A stretch of 64,000 nt of DNA from Helicobacter sp. 13S00401-1 (GCF_002272925.1 NZ_MLAR01000007.1:1-64000); one strand, 5' to 3'. Positions 37,185 through 46,912 are shown, counted from the stretch's first letter. Notes: generated from the sequence alone by a model not told the origin. A program made the numbers and translations.

Positions 37185-38954
37185 ATGCTTAGAACAACTT
37201 ATAACACTGACTTAAGCAAAAAAGATATAGATAAAGAGGTCACAGTTTGTGGCTGGTGTAACACTTATAGAGATCATGGAGGGCTTATATTTATAGATCT
37301 TCGCGATGTTAGTGGCTTAGTGCAGCTAGTTTGTGACCCAAGCTCTAAGGCACATAGTGTCGCTTCAAGTGTTAGAGATGAGTACGTGCTAGTTGCTAAA
37401 GGCAAAGTTAGAGCAAGAGGTGAAGGGTTAAGTAACCCTAAGCTTAAAACTGGCGATATAGAGATAGTTTTAGATGAGTTAGTTATAGAAAATAAGTCTT
37501 TAACTCCACCTATTGCCATAGGCGATTTTAATGTCAATGAAGAGTTGCGTTTAAAGTACCGTTATCTTGACTTGCGCGCTCCTAAAAACATAGAAACTTT
37601 TAAGCTTAGATCTAAGGTTAACAATGTAACTCGTAACTTTTTAGTAGAAAATAACTTCATAGAAGTAGATACCCCCATACTAACTAAAGCAACTCCTGAA
37701 GGAGCAAGGGACTATCTAGTGCCTTCACGCGTGCACGCTGGGGAGTTTTACGCCCTTCCTCAAAGCCCGCAGATCTTCAAACAGCTTTTAATGGTAAGTG
37801 GTTTTGATAGGTACTTTCAGATAGCAAAGTGTTTTAGAGATGAAGACTTGCGCGCTGATAGGCAGCCTGAGTTTACGCAAATTGATATAGAGATGAGTTT
37901 TTGTAATGAAGAAGACATCATAGAACTAGCTTCAAATCTAATAAAAGCTATCTTTGAATCTTGTGGCAAGAAAGTAAATCTACCTATACCACGTATGACC
38001 TATGAAGATGCTATGAACTTATATGGAAGTGATAAGCCTGATATGAGATTTGGCCTGCCTTTAGCTGAAGTAAGTGAGTACTTTTTAGATTCTAATAATG
38101 AGATATTTAAAAATATAGCCTTACTTTCTCAAGATGGTAAAAATGAAAGAGAAGGTGGTCACTCTATAAAAGCCCTAGTAGTGCCAAATGCTGATAGTAT
38201 CTTTACTCGCAAAACCTACTCTGAGTTAGAATCTTTTGTGCGTGACTTTGGTGCTAAAGGCTTAGCTTACATACAGTATAAAGAAGATGGCTTAAAAGGA
38301 CCGCTAGTTAAGTTTTTAAGTGAGACTAGTTTAGATTCTATGTTAAAGGCTTTAAATCTAAAAGTAGGTGATGTAGTCTTTTTTGGAGCGGGAGCTAAGG
38401 CTACTGTGCTAGATTATATGGGACGTTTAAGACTAAGGGTTGGAAGTGACTTAAAACTTATAGATGAAGATAAGTTAAGCTTTTTATGGGTGGTAGACTT
38501 TCCTATGTTTGAAAAAGATGAAGAGGGCTTTAAAAGCCTACATCACCCATTTACTAAGCCAAAAGATATTAATGCAGAGCCTTTAAAGATGGCTTCAGTT
38601 GCTTATGACATAGTATTAAATGGTATAGAGTTAGGAGGAGGTAGCATTAGGATACACAAAGAAGATGTGCAAGCAAAAGTCTTTGATCTTTTAGGTATAA
38701 GTAAAGAAGATGCGCAAGAAAAATTTGGCTTTTTACTAGAAGCGTTACGTTTTGGAGCACCACCACATGGCGGTATAGCTATAGGGCTTGATAGATTAGT
38801 AATGTTGCTTAGTAAGTCAAGTAGTATAAGAGATGTTATAGCCTTTCCAAAAACGCAAAAAGCAACTTGTTTGCTAACTGATGCACCAAGTCATATAGAT
38901 TCTAAGCAATTACGTGAGCTTCATATTAAAACTAACACAAAGGAGATTAAGTGA
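37185..38954 (+). CDS. aspS: Aspartyl-tRNA synthetase
   Basis: A 589-residue class II aminoacyl-tRNA synthetase. It has the anticodon-binding OB fold ([21 protein letters not shown]), motif 2 ([20 protein letters not shown]) and motif 3 (GLDRLVMLL), plus a bacterial insertion domain. Length is normal. In Helicobacter this enzyme is non-discriminating and also charges tRNA-Asn, corrected by GatCAB; I infer the same here. The last bases overlap adk by four. Confidence 0.96.
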   Translation: MLRTTYNTDLSKKDIDKEVTVCGWCNTYRDHGGLIFIDLRDVSGLVQLVCDPSSKAHSVASSVRDEYVLVAKGKVRARGEGLSNPKLKTGDIEIVLDELVIENKSLTPPIAIGDFNVNEELRLKYRYLDLRAPKNIETFKLRSKVNNVTRNFLVENNFIEVDTPILTKATPEGARDYLVPSRVHAGEFYALPQSPQIFKQLLMVSGFDRYFQIAKCFRDEDLRADRQPEFTQIDIEMSFCNEEDIIELASNLIKAIFESCGKKVNLPIPRMTYEDAMNLYGSDKPDMRFGLPLAEVSEYFLDSNNEIFKNIALLSQDGKNEREGGHSIKALVVPNADSIFTRKTYSELESFVRDFGAKGLAYIQYKEDGLKGPLVKFLSETSLDSMLKALNLKVGDVVFFGAGAKATVLDYMGRLRLRVGSDLKLIDEDKLSFLWVVDFPMFEKDEEGFKSLHHPFTKPKDINAEPLKMASVAYDIVLNGIELGGGSIRIHKEDVQAKVFDLLGISKEDAQEKFGFLLEALRFGAPPHGGIAIGLDRLVMLLSKSSSIRDVIAFPKTQKATCLLTDAPSHIDSKQLRELHIKTNTKEIK

Positions 38955-39523
38955 AGAAGCTGTTTTTAATCATAGGAGCCCCAGGTAGTGGTAAAACTAC
39001 GGATGCTGAGCGTATAGCAGCAAACCGATCTGATATAGCTGTGCACTACTCAACTGGTGAGTTGCTAAGAAGTGAAAGCGCAAGTGGGAGCGAAAGAGGC
39101 AAACTTATAGAATCTTTTACTTCAAAAGGTCAGTTAGTACCCCTTCACATAGTTGTGCAAACTATCATCCACGCTATAGCTGAAGCGCCAAAAGATGTTA
39201 TCTTGATAGATGGTTATCCAAGAAGCGTAGAGCAGATGAAAGAGCTAGATAGTGTTTTAAGTATGAGAGATGATGTAAAACTTCAAAGCATTATAGAAGT
39301 AGAAGTTAGCGAAGCTACCGCAAAAGATAGAGTTTTGGGACGGGCTAGAGGTAGTGATGATAACGAAGAAGTTTTTAAAAATCGTATGCATGTTTACTTA
39401 GAGCCACTTGAAGAGATAGAGAAGTTTTATGCTAATAAAAACTTACTGCACAAGATAAATGGCGAACGAGGCATAGATGAGATAGTAGCAGATATGCAAA
39501 AGTATATAGAATCTAAAATATAA
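38951..39523 (+). CDS. adk: Adenylate kinase
   Basis: A 190-residue nucleotide kinase that converts AMP and ATP to two ADP. The P-loop [15 protein letters not shown], the AMP-binding [10 protein letters not shown], the [10 protein letters not shown] block and the [16 protein letters not shown] lid region are present. It is the short-lid form. The GTG start overlaps the aspS stop (GTGA) behind AAAGGAG. Confidence 0.95.
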   Translation: MKKLFLIIGAPGSGKTTDAERIAANRSDIAVHYSTGELLRSESASGSERGKLIESFTSKGQLVPLHIVVQTIIHAIAEAPKDVILIDGYPRSVEQMKELDSVLSMRDDVKLQSIIEVEVSEATAKDRVLGRARGSDDNEEVFKNRMHVYLEPLEEIEKFYANKNLLHKINGERGIDEIVADMQKYIESKI

Positions 39524-39560
39524 ATCATTACTCAAAATACAAAATTAAGAAAGGCTAAAA

Positions 39561-40079
39561 ATGAACATAGATAAGATAAGTTTTGGGAAAGACATAAACC
39601 ACATAAACGCAGTTATAGAGATACCTTATGGGTCTAATATAAAATATGAGATAGATAAAGATAGTGGGGCTATAGTTGTAGATAGAGTGATGTTTTCAGC
39701 TATGTTTTATCCGGCAAATTACGGCTTTATACCTCAAACTTTAGCAGATGATGGGGATCCACTTGATATATTAGTCTTAAATGAGTATCCACTTCAAGCA
39801 GGCAGCGTTATAGCTTGCAGGGTTATAGGCATGCTTGTTATGGAAGATGAAAAAGGTATGGATGAAAAGCTATTAGCCCTGCCAGTTAGCAAAGTAGATG
39901 CAAGATATGAAAATATAAAATCAATGGATGACCTACCAAAAATCACCCTTGATAGAATCAAAAACTTTTTTGAAACCTATAAGATGTTAGAGCCTAAAAA
40001 ATGGGTAAAAGTAAAAGATTTTGCAAGCGTAAAAGAAGCAGACGCTGTGCTTCAAAAGTCTTTAAAGGCTTATAAATAA
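39561..40079 (+). CDS. ppa: Inorganic pyrophosphatase
   Basis: A 172-residue soluble family I pyrophosphatase that hydrolyses pyrophosphate to phosphate. The signature DDGDPLDILVL with metal-binding aspartates, the MFYPANYGFIPQT block and the closing KWVKV segment are present. AAGAAAGG precedes the ATG. It sits between adk and gpmI; the aspS-adk-ppa order is shared with H. pylori. Confidence 0.96.
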   Translation: MNIDKISFGKDINHINAVIEIPYGSNIKYEIDKDSGAIVVDRVMFSAMFYPANYGFIPQTLADDGDPLDILVLNEYPLQAGSVIACRVIGMLVMEDEKGMDEKLLALPVSKVDARYENIKSMDDLPKITLDRIKNFFETYKMLEPKKWVKVKDFASVKEADAVLQKSLKAYK

Positions 40080-40088
40080 AGGCTTAAA

Positions 40089-41558
40089 ATGGGACAAAAA
40101 GTAGTTTTAGTTATAACAGATGGCATAGGTTATAGTGAGAAGCAAGACTATAATGCTTTTTTCCACGCTAAAAAGCCAAACTATGACTACCTTTTTAAGC
40201 ACGTTCCTAACTCTTTAGTTAGTACGCACGGCTTAAGCGTTGGTCTTCCAAGTGGGCAAATGGGTAATAGTGAAGTAGGGCATATGTGCATAGGAAGTGG
40301 GCGTGTGCTTTATCAAGACCTAGTTAGGATAAGCAAGTCACTTGATAATGGGGAACTTTCATCTAGTGAGATTTTAAAAGGTTTTTTAGAGCCTCTTAAT
40401 ACGCTTCATATATGCGGGCTTTTAAGTGATGGCGGTGTGCACTCTCATATCGCCCATCTTAAAGGACTACTTAATATCATCAAAGATAAAAAAATATATT
40501 TACATCTTATAACAGATGGTAGGGATACTAAGCCTTTAAAGGCCCTAGAATTTTTACAAGAGATGGAATCTTTTTTAGATGATAGAGTAAAGATAGCAAC
40601 TATAAATGGACGTTTCTATGCCATGGATAGGGATAATAGATGGGATAGAGTAGAGCTAGCCTATAAGGCCATAGTTGAAGGGACACCTAGCACTACTCTT
40701 AGTCCACTTGAATATGTGAAAGCCTCTTTTGAAAACGAAGTTTTAGATGAGTTTATAGAGCCTGCTAGTTTTAGTGGCTATGAAGGCTTTAACAAAGATG
40801 ATGGCTTTTTATTTTTCAACTATAGAAGTGATAGGGCGCGCGAGTTAGTGGGCGCTATAGGACTAGAAGAGTTTTCACACTTCCCACGACCAAAGGGCAG
40901 TTTTAAAGTGCTTTGTATGTGTGAGTATGATGAAAGTTTTAGCTTCCCTATACTTTTTCCTAAACAAAAAGTTAAAGATACTTTAGCTGAGATTATAAGC
41001 AAGGCTGGATTAAAACAAGCCCATATAGCAGAAACTGAAAAGTATGCGCACGTGACTTTTTTCTTAAATGGTGGCGTTGAAGGTGCTTTTCCAGGGGAAG
41101 AAAGATTCCTAGTGCCAAGTCCTAATGTAAAAACTTATGACTTAAAGCCAGAGATGAGTGCTTATGAAGTTAAAGATAAGGTTATGGATTCTATGAAAGA
41201 AGGCTTTGACTTTATAGTAGTGAACTTTGCAAATGGTGATATGGTAGGGCATACGGGTAATTATGAAGCAGCAACTCGTGCTGTAGAGGTTGTTGATGAT
41301 TGCATAGGTGAGATTTTTAAAGAAAGCCAAAAGTTAGATTATGCCTTTGTTATGACTAGTGATCATGGCAACTGTGAGGCTATGAAGGATGAAAGCTTAA
41401 AACCTTTAACTAATCACACAGTAGGGGATGTGTTTTTATTTATAAATGCTAAAGGCGTTAGTAAAGTAGAAAATGGCGCTTTAGATAATATAGCCCCAAG
41501 CGTGCTTAAAATCATGGGCCTTCCTATAGATCCTAAGATGAGCAAGCCTTTAGTTTAA
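40089..41558 (+). CDS. gpmI: Phosphoglycerate mutase, cofactor-independent
   Basis: A 489-residue manganese-dependent enzyme of the alkaline phosphatase superfamily that interconverts 3- and 2-phosphoglycerate. The N-terminal metal site (VITDGIGYSE), the catalytic serine in GQMGNSEVGHMCIGSGR and the C-terminal metal ligands (NFANGDMVGHTGNYEA, TSDHGNCE) are all intact. It starts 10 bases after ppa and is followed by a strong terminator. Confidence 0.96.
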   Translation: MGQKVVLVITDGIGYSEKQDYNAFFHAKKPNYDYLFKHVPNSLVSTHGLSVGLPSGQMGNSEVGHMCIGSGRVLYQDLVRISKSLDNGELSSSEILKGFLEPLNTLHICGLLSDGGVHSHIAHLKGLLNIIKDKKIYLHLITDGRDTKPLKALEFLQEMESFLDDRVKIATINGRFYAMDRDNRWDRVELAYKAIVEGTPSTTLSPLEYVKASFENEVLDEFIEPASFSGYEGFNKDDGFLFFNYRSDRARELVGAIGLEEFSHFPRPKGSFKVLCMCEYDESFSFPILFPKQKVKDTLAEIISKAGLKQAHIAETEKYAHVTFFLNGGVEGAFPGEERFLVPSPNVKTYDLKPEMSAYEVKDKVMDSMKEGFDFIVVNFANGDMVGHTGNYEAATRAVEVVDDCIGEIFKESQKLDYAFVMTSDHGNCEAMKDESLKPLTNHTVGDVFLFINAKGVSKVENGALDNIAPSVLKIMGLPIDPKMSKPLV

Positions 41559-41610
41559 AACTTTTGTTTTTGAGCTTAAGGCATTGCCAAGATTGCTAAA
41601 TACCTTTTTT

Positions 41611-41645
41611 AAAGTCTTTTTTTACTAAAGACTTTATATTTTGCA
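41611..41645 (+). terminator. Intrinsic terminator after gpmI
   Basis: AAAGTCTTT (41611-41619) pairs perfectly with AAAGACTTT (41627-41635), 7-nt loop, followed by ATATTTTG. Confidence 0.75.
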
Positions 41646-41726
41646 ATGTAGATAATAGTTTTTAACTTTTCTTTATTTACCTTTTACTTCAAATCTTAAA
41701 TTTCTTACTATTTTTTTTGAGAATCT

Positions 41727-41732
41727 TATAAT
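41727..41732 (+). promoter_or_regulatory. -10 box of the TM2 gene
   Basis: A perfect TATAAT 31 bases upstream of the start codon, next to an AGAATCT copy. No clear -35 box, as is common in this group. Confidence 0.5.
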
Positions 41733-41763
41733 TGCGTCATTTTGAATTACAAAAGAGGAAAAG

Positions 41764-42210
41764 ATGGATACAAATGCGATATTACTAAACCTTAGCGGTA
41801 AGCTCCCAAAAGATTCCATAGCCCTTGGTATATTAAAAGAAAAGCTAGATAAGCTAAGTGATAAGCAAAGAGATGAGTTTTATCAAAAAGTTATTATGGC
41901 AAGGTTAAAGTCTCCTAGCCTAATCTTTTGGGTGGGAAGTTTTCTTTTTGGCAGCCTTGGCGTTGGGCGATTTATGGTAGGGGATATCTTACTTGGCATT
42001 ATTAGATTAGCTTTATCTATAGTGTTTATAGTACTTACCCTTGTTGATAAAACTAATCTTGAAAACTATAACTTTATGCTAACCTCATCAGATGCTAGCG
42101 TAGGTGGGATGCTGCTATGGGCTATTAAAGCATGGTGGTTTATAGATTTGTTTTTAGTGGGAAAGAGGGCAAGGGATCTAAATATGAAAAAGTGTCTAGA
42201 GCTTTTATAA
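41764..42210 (+). CDS. TM2-domain membrane protein
   Basis: A 148-residue protein with a helical soluble N-terminus (residues 1-50) and three or so hydrophobic segments. The block PSLIFWVGSFLFGSLGVGRFMVGD matches the TM2 domain (glycine-rich turn with a GxxRF motif), a small family of unknown function. It ends with KKCLELL. AGAGGAAAAG precedes the ATG. It stands between gpmI and mnmA (reverse strand). I cannot assign a function. Confidence 0.8.
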   Translation: MDTNAILLNLSGKLPKDSIALGILKEKLDKLSDKQRDEFYQKVIMARLKSPSLIFWVGSFLFGSLGVGRFMVGDILLGIIRLALSIVFIVLTLVDKTNLENYNFMLTSSDASVGGMLLWAIKAWWFIDLFLVGKRARDLNMKKCLELL

Positions 42211-42342
42211 GATAAAAATTATGCAGAGTCATATATAAAAAATTAGACTAATTAAAAAGAGATTCTATATTTCTTAAAAGGCTATATTTTGATGCCTTAT
42301 ATATACGCTAAAAGCCTTATTAAAATTATAGAATCTATATTA

Positions 42343-42386
42343 CATAGGGGCTCATGCTAGATATTTTAGCTAGCATAAGCCCTATG
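42343..42386. terminator. Long hairpin between the TM2 gene and mnmA
   Basis: CATAGGGGCTCATGCTAG (42343-42360) and CTAGCATAAGCCCTATG (42370-42386) form a nearly complete stem of about 16 pairs with a 9-nt loop. It lies between converging genes, just after the mnmA stop, and probably ends transcription from both sides even without T-runs. Confidence 0.5.
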
Positions 42387-42393
42387 CAAAGCT

Positions 42394-43434
42394 TTAAACT
42401 ATAACTCCACCGCCTACTACGATATCATCATTATATATAACTAGAGCTTGGCCTTTAGCTACGCCAAAGACTGGCTCTTCTAAGTTTGCGACTATGGTGT
42501 TATCTTCATTTAAAGTAACTTTAGCAGGGCTTAAAGAGCTTCTATAACGTACTTTTACATTATAGATTCCATTTGTAAAGTTTTCTGGCAGAGACTTATT
42601 TATAGCCTTAACTTCAAAGGTCTCTAAGTCTTTTTTTTCACCTACTATTATTTGGTTAGTCTTAGGATTTATATCTAGCACAAAGTGAGGAGTGAGTGCG
42701 CCTTTTACACTAAAACCTTTACGCTTGCCTATGGTGTATTGCATATAGCCTTTATGCTTGCCAACTACTTTTCCATTTATATCTAAAACTTCGCCTTCTT
42801 TGTCTACTTCAACATGCTTTTGTAATAAATCTATATAGCTTTTATCTACAAAGCAAATCTCTTGGCTTTCTTTATAAGTTTCTAGACTACCAAGAAAGGG
42901 CATCTCTTTTAAGGCTTTAGGCTTTATGTCAACTTTTTTCATATCTCCTAGTGGGAAGACTAGCCTATCTAGCGCGTCTTGACTTAGTGCGTATAAAAAG
43001 TAGCTTTGATCTTTAGAAGTATCTAGGGCGCATTTTATACGATTTACCCCATTTAGCTTTTCTATCCTTGCATAATGTCCTGTAGCTATAAACTCACAAC
43101 CTAGGCTTTTAGCTTTATCTAAGGCTAGGCCAAACTTCATTAAAGGATTACAAACTGCGCAAGGATTAGGAGTTATGCCTTCTTTATAGCTATCTATAAA
43201 GTAGTCATACACACTTTCTTTAAACTCATCCTTAGCATCAACTACTATAAAGTCTATGTTTAGATGGCGGCTTACGTTTTCACAGTTTTTTATAAAGACG
43301 TTATGTTTTTCTTCTTTGGTGTGTAGTTTAAGATACATGCCTAAGACCTCATAACCTTGTTCTTTTAACAAGTATGCACAATATGAGCTATCAACTCCAC
43401 CACTCATTAAAAGAGCAATCTTTTTACTTTTCAT
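42394..43434 (-). CDS. mnmA: tRNA 2-thiouridylase MnmA
   Basis: A 346-residue enzyme that thiolates U34 of Lys, Glu and Gln tRNAs. The PP-loop [15 protein letters not shown] opens the protein, and the catalytic cysteines are in NPCAVCN and SQEICFVD. The [11 protein letters not shown] and KVRYRS blocks of the C-terminal domains are present. Length is typical. It lies alone on the reverse strand, back to back with the OMP gene; a TATAAT at 43503 is readable on both strands and could serve both. Confidence 0.95.
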   Translation of the reverse strand: MKSKKIALLMSGGVDSSYCAYLLKEQGYEVLGMYLKLHTKEEKHNVFIKNCENVSRHLNIDFIVVDAKDEFKESVYDYFIDSYKEGITPNPCAVCNPLMKFGLALDKAKSLGCEFIATGHYARIEKLNGVNRIKCALDTSKDQSYFLYALSQDALDRLVFPLGDMKKVDIKPKALKEMPFLGSLETYKESQEICFVDKSYIDLLQKHVEVDKEGEVLDINGKVVGKHKGYMQYTIGKRKGFSVKGALTPHFVLDINPKTNQIIVGEKKDLETFEVKAINKSLPENFTNGIYNVKVRYRSSLSPAKVTLNEDNTIVANLEEPVFGVAKGQALVIYNDDIVVGGGVIV

Positions 43435-43574
43435 TAGTATCCTTTTTTGTAGTGCTTTAAAATTTTATCTTTGTGTTTTGTCCATAAAGTTTTTAAAAAT
43501 ATTATAATATTAGCTTTCCTTATCACTCTTTATCAAGTGTTGCTATCATGAAAATATTATTTATAAGGTAGGAG

Positions 43575-44861
43575 ATGTATAAACCTTTTGGACTTTTGAC
43601 ACTGGGAAGTATTTTAGCATTAAATATAGGAACTCTAACTCTAGCTACTGAGATAGAAACTCCAAAGCAAACACTAAAGCCTATCGATTCTATAGATACT
43701 ACAGATATAACAAACACTAGCCTTCTTAAGATAAAACCCTTAGAAAGGTCAAAGGCTTTTACACTGGGCTTTCAGTTTAATATGTTTGCTATTAATATAG
43801 AAGATTCTAACCTTATATGGGGAGACTTAACTCGTGGTGGAGTTAGGGGTAGTTTTGATCTAGGATATAGTCTAGATGCTAAAAACTCTCTGCATGCAGG
43901 AGGTTATCTAACCCAGCAACTCCAGTTTACTTACCCAAGGTTTAATGCTTCTCTTAACACTCAAGGAGACTTAGGCTTAAGGCTTTATTATCAATATATG
44001 AATAGATATAGTGAAGATTCCCATTTTAGAGCAGTTTTTGGAATCTTTCCTAGAGATATCATGAAGCCTTTTAACATGTCTATATTTTGGCCTCCATTTT
44101 ATTTCTTCAATCCTAATGTAACTGGTTTTCTTTTAGATAGTGGAACTAAGTATGGCTACACTCAATTTTATCTTGACTGGTATGGGGGCAATATAGCAGC
44201 AGGAACTGCAAGTAAGGAACGATTTAGAGTAGGGCTTAATAGTCACTATGAGTTTTTTAACAAGCTTTTAATCTTTGATGCAGAAGGGCTTTATCATCAC
44301 ATACATGATAGGGATTACTTAAGGGTTGGAGTAAGTGATAACACTTTTGCAGCAGCTAATATGCCAGTGGCTAATGGCCCAGTAGATATAGCTGAGCAGC
44401 TTTATTATAGAGCTAGCATAGGAAGTGATGTAGGAAGATATATAGGGCTTGATAGGGCTTACTTAGGCGTTGGTTACTCTGGAAGTATGGAGCGTTTTAG
44501 GCCAGTGATACCAAAGTATGTGCCTCGTGGTGGCCTTGAGCTAGCATGGCAGCTTAGGTATAAATGGCTAGGCTATAATGGAACTTACTATGAAGGCACA
44601 GGACAGCTTCTATCTTATGACCAGCCAGGTTATAGAAATGCCCTTTATCAGCCTATAGCACTTTTTAGGGCGGATAGATTAGTGGTTAATGACTTTTATA
44701 TAGTCTTAAAGTCAAGTAAGTACGTTACTTGGAGACTTGATACTGTGTTTGAATGGTGGAAAGGTAGCTTTAATCAAGTAGTAGCAGCCTTGCCTGGCAT
44801 GAACTATACTTATCACCAGTTACTAAACGTAAGGATAGACACAAGGAGGTTTCATTTCTAA
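43575..44861 (+). CDS. Putative outer membrane beta-barrel protein, function unknown
   Basis: A 428-residue exported protein I do not recognise. The signal peptide MYKPFGLLTLGSILALNIG is followed by a polar, Thr/Asp-rich linker to about residue 60 and then alternating aromatic and glycine-rich strands (FTLGFQFNMFAINIED, GYLTQQLQFTYP, FRVGLNSHYEF, LELAWQLRYKWLGYNG). It ends in phenylalanine (RIDTRRFHF), as outer membrane barrels do. There is no TonB box or plug domain. AGGTAGGAG precedes the ATG. Candidates are a porin or an uncharacterised Helicobacter OMP. It is monocistronic and followed by a terminator. Confidence 0.75.
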   Translation: MYKPFGLLTLGSILALNIGTLTLATEIETPKQTLKPIDSIDTTDITNTSLLKIKPLERSKAFTLGFQFNMFAINIEDSNLIWGDLTRGGVRGSFDLGYSLDAKNSLHAGGYLTQQLQFTYPRFNASLNTQGDLGLRLYYQYMNRYSEDSHFRAVFGIFPRDIMKPFNMSIFWPPFYFFNPNVTGFLLDSGTKYGYTQFYLDWYGGNIAAGTASKERFRVGLNSHYEFFNKLLIFDAEGLYHHIHDRDYLRVGVSDNTFAAANMPVANGPVDIAEQLYYRASIGSDVGRYIGLDRAYLGVGYSGSMERFRPVIPKYVPRGGLELAWQLRYKWLGYNGTYYEGTGQLLSYDQPGYRNALYQPIALFRADRLVVNDFYIVLKSSKYVTWRLDTVFEWWKGSFNQVVAALPGMNYTYHQLLNVRIDTRRFHF

Positions 44862-44866
44862 TAGTT

Positions 44867-44905
44867 AAGCTCTTTTTTGTTTACTACTAAAGAGCTTTTA
44901 TTTAG
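44867..44905 (+). terminator. Intrinsic terminator after the OMP gene
   Basis: AAGCTCTTT (44867-44875) pairs with AAAGAGCTT (44889-44897), 13-nt loop, followed by TTATTTAG. It lies just downstream of the stop codon. Confidence 0.7.
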
Positions 44906-44982
44906 AAGAGATTTTAAAGTTATTAGATTAGAAAAAACAAGTTTAGTGGGTAGTTAGTAGGTAGGGGATTAAAAAAGACTAC

Positions 44983-45369
44983 TTACTTATCAAAGATTCT
45001 ATTATAGACTTTTCTACAAAGTGTTTCTGTAGGATTACAAGTTAAGATAGCACGGTTTAGCAAGTCTTGCCTTAGTCTAAGCCTTAAAGTCTCACTACCT
45101 ATTTGTATATTTACTTCACGTGCACTAGCCTTCAAAGTGTAGAATCTAAAGTTACCTTCAAAGCGTTTTAAGACGCTTAAAGCTTCCCTTTCACTTAGGG
45201 CTTGATGCTTCATATAAGCGTCTACATAAAGCTTGTTTAAGTCAACTTGCATCTCAGTTATAGTTGCTTGCACTTGTCTATAAGCATAAAATGTCTCAAA
45301 CTTTTTAAAACCAAGACCAGTAAGCACTGCTAAGATGACTATGACTGCTAAGAGTTCTAAAGCGCTTAT
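44983..45369 (-). CDS. Type IV pilin-like protein behind fumarase, start codon uncertain
   Basis: A protein of about 114 residues from the first canonical start (GTG at 45327), or 128 if read from the stop codon of the fumarase beta gene. The upstream codons read SALELLAVIVILAVL, which looks like the first residues of a mature type IV pilin or pseudopilin, with the glutamate at the expected place. The C-terminus carries a C-x6-C pair (CNPTETLC) like the pilin disulfide loop. Between the fumB stop (45373-45375) and GTG 45327 there is no ATG, GTG or TTG; only ATA (45367-45369). A leader peptide with the peptidase site is missing. It may use ATA, be coupled to fumB, or be a decayed gene. Confidence 0.55.
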   Translation of the reverse strand: MSALELLAVIVILAVLTGLGFKKFETFYAYRQVQATITEMQVDLNKLYVDAYMKHQALSEREALSVLKRFEGNFRFYTLKASAREVNIQIGSETLRLRLRQDLLNRAILTCNPTETLCRKVYNRIFDK

Positions 45370-45372
45370 GGA

Positions 45373-45927
45373 CTAGATCTCTTTAAAAGGTTTTTGTCCC
45401 TCTTCATAGTAGTTATTACCCATGGCATCTATTGCTACTATGGCAGGGAAGTTTTCTACACTTAGGCGTGCTACAGCTTCTGGTCCCAGTTCTGGGTAGG
45501 CTAGGACTTCATACTTTTTGATGCAGTTTGATATTAAAGCTGCTGCTCCACCAACTGCTACCATATAAACTACGCCATTTTTAAGCATATAGTCCATAAC
45601 TTCTTTACTTCTATAGCCTTTACCTATCATACCGCTTATACCTTGATCTATCATAGCTGGAGTATATTTATCCATACGTCCACTTGTAGTTGGACCAGCA
45701 CTTCCTATAGCATGGCCTGGTTTTGCCGGGCTTGGGCCTAGATAGTATATAGTTTGATTAGTAAAGTCAACTGGGAGTTTTTCTCCTCTAGCTAGTGCTT
45801 CAGTCATAGCTTTATGGGCTGCATCTCTTGCGGCTATGATAGTACCTGTTATAAGTACAGTATCGCCTGCTTTTAGTGTTTTGCCTATCTCTTTAGTAAA
45901 TGGAGCTTGCAATTTTACTTCTGCCAT
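45373..45927 (-). CDS. Fumarate hydratase class I, beta subunit
   Basis: A 184-residue subunit of the oxygen-sensitive [4Fe-4S] fumarase, the swivelling C-terminal domain of the longer one-chain enzymes. The GRMDKYTP and GPTTSGRMD blocks, and IGKGYRS, match the TtdB/FumB family. It follows the alpha subunit after 24 bases with GGAAATA as ribosome site. Together they hydrate fumarate to malate. H. pylori instead uses the iron-free FumC, so this is a difference from that species. L-tartrate dehydratase has the same fold; fumarase is favoured by context. Confidence 0.88.
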   Translation of the reverse strand: MAEVKLQAPFTKEIGKTLKAGDTVLITGTIIAARDAAHKAMTEALARGEKLPVDFTNQTIYYLGPSPAKPGHAIGSAGPTTSGRMDKYTPAMIDQGISGMIGKGYRSKEVMDYMLKNGVVYMVAVGGAAALISNCIKKYEVLAYPELGPEAVARLSVENFPAIVAIDAMGNNYYEEGQKPFKEI

Positions 45928-45951
45928 ATTATTTCCTTCTTTTAAGTGTGC

Positions 45952-46797
45952 TTATAGGGTTACGCTGTAGTGACGTGCTGCGTGACAGTTTACGTTAATA
46001 GCTGTTGGCATCATGGCTATATGAGTAGGATACCACTCTACATTTACACCAAAAGCGGTTACTTTACCACCTAGTCCTTGAGGACCAACACCAGTTTTAT
46101 TAGCTAGCTCTAAAAGCTCTTCTTCTAAGGCAGCGTATTTTGGGTGAGAGTTTTTAGAATCTATAGGGCGTATGGCTGCTTTTTTAGCTAGGATCGCTGC
46201 TTTTTCCATAGTACCACCAACTCCTACACCTAGCACCATAGGTGGGCAGGCATTAGGCCCAGCTAGTTTCACTGCTTCTAAAAATAGTGCCTTAACGCCA
46301 TCTAGTCCATCAGCAGGCACAAGCATTTTAAGCATAGACTTATTCTCACTTCCAGCACCTTTTGGCGCTACAAGAATCTTAATCTTATCACCAGGAACTA
46401 AATCTAAATGTATCACAGCAGGGGAGTTATCAGTAGTATTTTTACGTTCAAATATAGGCTCATTAACAACAGACTTTCTTAAGTAACCATTTATATAGCC
46501 CTTTCTTACACCTTCATTAATAGCGTCATTTAAAAGACCACCGACTATATGCACATCTTGACCCACATCTACAAATACTACAGTCATACCAGTATCTTGA
46601 CATATAGGCATCATATTAGTCTCTGCTATCTTGCCATTTTCTATTAGGGTGTCTAGTATCCTCTCTCCAAGGACTGACTTTTCTACTTTTTTAGCATCTT
46701 GAAAAGCTGTTTTTATGTCTGGAGTTTGTATACAACAAGCCTTTATACAAAGACTTGCTACGCTTTCAGTTATCTCATTCACATGTATCTCTCGCAT
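45952..46797 (-). CDS. Fumarate hydratase class I, alpha subunit
   Basis: A 281-residue catalytic subunit holding the [4Fe-4S] cluster. Probable cluster cysteines are in MPICQDTGM, NACPPMVLG and NVNCHAARHYS. The family block KGAGSENKS is also present. The beta subunit follows directly. Fumarate hydratase fits a microaerophile with reductive TCA steps. Expression is probably from a promoter in the 150 bases upstream shared with the divergent SurA-like gene. Confidence 0.9.
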   Translation of the reverse strand: MREIHVNEITESVASLCIKACCIQTPDIKTAFQDAKKVEKSVLGERILDTLIENGKIAETNMMPICQDTGMTVVFVDVGQDVHIVGGLLNDAINEGVRKGYINGYLRKSVVNEPIFERKNTTDNSPAVIHLDLVPGDKIKILVAPKGAGSENKSMLKMLVPADGLDGVKALFLEAVKLAGPNACPPMVLGVGVGGTMEKAAILAKKAAIRPIDSKNSHPKYAALEEELLELANKTGVGPQGLGGKVTAFGVNVEWYPTHIAMMPTAINVNCHAARHYSVTL

Positions 46798-46903
46798 AAC
46801 CTTCCTTTAAATCAATAGTTAAAAACTTAAAACTAGCTAATATTCTATCACTAAATGTTGCATAAAGTGAGAAATGGGCCAGTAAACTAGCTGACAAAAT
46901 TTG

Positions 46904-46912
46904 TGTTAGAAT
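46904..46912 (+). promoter_or_regulatory. Extended -10 promoter of the SurA-like gene
   Basis: TGTTAGAAT 38 bases upstream of the start codon. Its TAGAAT is part of an AGAATCT copy. Confidence 0.5.
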
